Assembly (NCBI GenBank): GCA_003354055.1
Contig: PIVQ01000403.1
Span: 1-6,723, forward strand
Reading direction: 5' to 3'
Length of the DNA stretch: 6,723 bases
DNA from: Desulfobacteraceae bacterium
GTDB lineage: Bacteria; Desulfobacterota; Desulfobacteria; Desulfobacterales; Desulfobacteraceae
Positions within the stretch are counted from its first letter, which is position 1, and each line of letters starts with the position of its first letter. Shown one piece after another: positions 5,316-6,723 of this stretch. Both the position numbers and the translations under genes were made by a program. The notes beneath the pieces are model-generated. The model was not told where the DNA came from. It worked only from the letters and a program-made list of their open reading frames with translations, and did not search any database.

Positions 5316-6476
5316 ATGAGTTTCTCCCGTCTATTCAAATTCGGATCCGCGTTTATACTAATCGCAGGTCTTCTCATCTTTGCCGGAACCGGGTTAACCA
5401 CCGGATCAAGCCCCCTATCCAAGGAGACGACAATGAAAAATAATGAAAATCTTGATACAGCCACCTTTGCCGGCGGCTGCTTCTGGTGTGTGGAATCGGC
5501 CTTTGAAGGCCGGGACGGCGTTATTGATGTGGTCTCGGGCTATGTGGGCGGTCATGTGGATAACCCGACTTACAAGCAGGTATCTTCAGGCATCACCGGC
5601 CATGCAGAAGCGGTCAGGATCACCTATGATCCGGATCAGATCTCCTATGGTGAATTGCTGATTATCTTTTTTCAGCAGATCGATCCCACAGACGGGTCAG
5701 GATCCTTTGTGGATCGGGGCAGCCAGTACAGACCTGCTGTTTTCTATCACAACCAGGATCAGAAGACCCAGGCCCGGGAGTTGATCAAAGGCATTGAAAC
5801 TGCCGGGATATTCGACGAGCCTGTTGCCACGGAGGTGGTTCAAGTCTCTGAATTTTATGAGGCCGAAGACTACCATCAGGATTACCATACAAAGAATCCC
5901 GTCCGGTACAAATTTTACAGGGCAGGATCCGGCCGGGACCGCTTTATTAAAAATTTCTGGAAAAATGGAAACAATAAGATTTTCAATGCAGCAGAACCTG
6001 CAATGGCAGAAATTAAGAACAGCCCCCGGAACAAAGCACCTAAAATCATCCCCAGCGACACTGAGTTAAAACAGCAACTCACCCCGCTTCAATACAAGGT
6101 GACCCGGGAGGAAGGCACAGAGCCGGCCTTTAGCAACGAATACTGGGACAATAAAAAACAGGGGGTTTATGTAGATGTGATCTCAGGCATTCCCCTGTTC
6201 TCTTCCAAAGATAAATTTGATTCCGGAACCGGCTGGCCAAGCTTTACCCGGCCTATCGACAAACAGGAGGTTCTGGAACGGGAAGACAACTCCTTTTTCA
6301 TGCGGCGGGTGGAGGTCAGAAGCAAAACAGCAGACGCTCACCTGGGCCATCTGTTCGATGACGGACCGGCTCCCACAGGCCTGCGGTATTGCATCAACTC
6401 TGCATCATTGAGGTTTGTGCCAAAGGAACAGCTTGTGGCAGAGGGGTATGCAGACTTTGAACAACTGTTTGATTAA
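5316..6476 (+). CDS. msrAB: Bifunctional peptide methionine sulfoxide reductase MsrA/MsrB with N-terminal membrane signal
   Basis: The protein has 386 residues and reduces both S- and R-methionine sulfoxide in proteins. Residues 1-10 are basic and 11-27 hydrophobic, an uncleaved anchor or signal peptide (no lipobox Cys, no clear AxA site), so the enzyme probably works outside the cytoplasm. The MsrA domain (about 47-202) has GGCFWCVE (53-60) with catalytic Cys55, SGYVGG (74-79), GHAEAV (95-100, Glu98) and GSQYRP (135-140). A linker of about 45 residues leads to the MsrB domain (about 250-375) with [10 protein letters not shown] (301-310), DAHLGH (340-345) and RYCINS (357-362) carrying catalytic Cys359 and Asn361. 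It is the zinc-free MsrB form: D287/S290 and S336/A339 stand where zinc MsrBs have two CxxC pairs. Only three cysteines exist (55, 58, 359), so the MsrB half has no resolving Cys of its own and needs an external reductant or Cys58. An internal Met at residue 40 could give a cytoplasmic form. Confidence 0.95.
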   Translation: MSFSRLFKFGSAFILIAGLLIFAGTGLTTGSSPLSKETTMKNNENLDTATFAGGCFWCVESAFEGRDGVIDVVSGYVGGHVDNPTYKQVSSGITGHAEAVRITYDPDQISYGELLIIFFQQIDPTDGSGSFVDRGSQYRPAVFYHNQDQKTQARELIKGIETAGIFDEPVATEVVQVSEFYEAEDYHQDYHTKNPVRYKFYRAGSGRDRFIKNFWKNGNNKIFNAAEPAMAEIKNSPRNKAPKIIPSDTELKQQLTPLQYKVTREEGTEPAFSNEYWDNKKQGVYVDVISGIPLFSSKDKFDSGTGWPSFTRPIDKQEVLEREDNSFFMRRVEVRSKTADAHLGHLFDDGPAPTGLRYCINSASLRFVPKEQLVAEGYADFEQLFD

Positions 6477-6723
6477 AGACGATCCAGAATGACCGCAATC
6501 AGAAAGAAGAGCATGGACAGGTTTATTATCCCGAAACAGAACCCTAAATAGCGCCGGGTTTGCCTGAGCATGAGGATACCGCCCATGGCAACGGGCAGAG
6601 CAAGTGCCGTTGAAAAGACCATCATTCTGATCCAGGAGGTATCTACCCACCCCTGGATCAGGAAGAGCACCATACTGAGGCTGAACAACACCGTCCAGAT
6701 CAGGATCTGACACTTGATTTCCC
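6473..6723 (-). CDS. C-terminal part of an unidentified multi-pass membrane protein, 5' end beyond window
   Basis: This frame is open from the right edge to a TAA at 6475-6473 and gives at least 82 residues. Three strongly hydrophobic segments are visible: one beginning about six residues in from the edge ([20 protein letters not shown]), a second around [20 protein letters not shown], and a third around [20 protein letters not shown]. They are separated by short loops, one basic (RQTRRY). An internal GTG at 6691 could start a 72-residue form with two or three segments, but the frame continues upstream without a stop and remains hydrophobic, so a longer gene is more likely. I do not recognise the family. 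Its stop codon overlaps the msrAB stop in a shared TTAA, convergent on the other strand. A competing minus frame at 6405-6713 has no membrane character and runs far into msrAB, so it is a shadow. Confidence 0.65.
   Translation of the reverse strand, partial: EIKCQILIWTVLFSLSMVLFLIQGWVDTSWIRMMVFSTALALPVAMGGILMLRQTRRYLGFCFGIINLSMLFFLIAVILDRL

Noticed and set aside
6405..6713. 102-residue minus-strand frame overlapping msrAB
   Set aside because: It overlaps 72 bases of the msrAB coding end, has no recognisable domain and competes with a strongly hydrophobic frame that continues past the window edge.

Overview
The window reads as a chromosomal segment of a sulfate-reducing-type Desulfobacterota bacterium, probably a relative of Desulfobacterium/Desulfobacter. 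This is inference. It rests on a full-length arginine-kinase-type phosphagen kinase, rare in bacteria but described from Desulfotalea and Desulfobacterium lineages, on the gene mix, and on moderate GC content with AT-rich spacers. No rRNA, tRNA, CRISPR array, insertion sequence or phage gene is visible.

Layout: positions 1-2954 carry a tightly packed minus-strand operon, in transcription order a MoxR-family AAA+ ATPase, a DUF58 protein, a short single-pass membrane protein (DUF4381-like), and the first half of a BatA-type von Willebrand A (VWA) membrane protein that runs off the left edge. After an AT-rich 171-bp spacer comes a TetR/AcrR-family repressor (minus, 3126-3776). A 215-bp divergent intergenic region (3777-3991) has candidate promoters facing both ways plus repeats. 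On the plus strand there follow a 65-residue Cys-rich protein (3992-4189) overlapping an arginine-kinase homologue (4179-5213), then a membrane-targeted bifunctional methionine sulfoxide reductase MsrAB (5316-6476). A convergent minus-strand membrane protein fragment (6473-6723) runs off the right edge.

How they work together: the MoxR/DUF58/VWA set is a known co-occurring module in which the ATPase is thought to act as a chaperone for MIDAS-bearing VWA proteins at the membrane. The kinase would buffer ATP through phosphoarginine. MsrAB repairs oxidised methionines, probably outside the cytoplasm. A shared stress or energy theme is plausible but not shown by the sequence.

The most interesting point is the small Cys4 protein whose end overlaps the start of the phosphagen kinase. 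The arrangement recalls the McsA (Cys-rich activator)-McsB (protein arginine kinase) pair of Firmicutes, although this kinase is of the true two-domain arginine-kinase type. Three genes not visible as closed reading frames or commonly mis-started are corrected here: the truncated batA at 1-500, the edge-crossing membrane gene at 6473-6723, and the true starts of the kinase (4179) and msrAB (5316).
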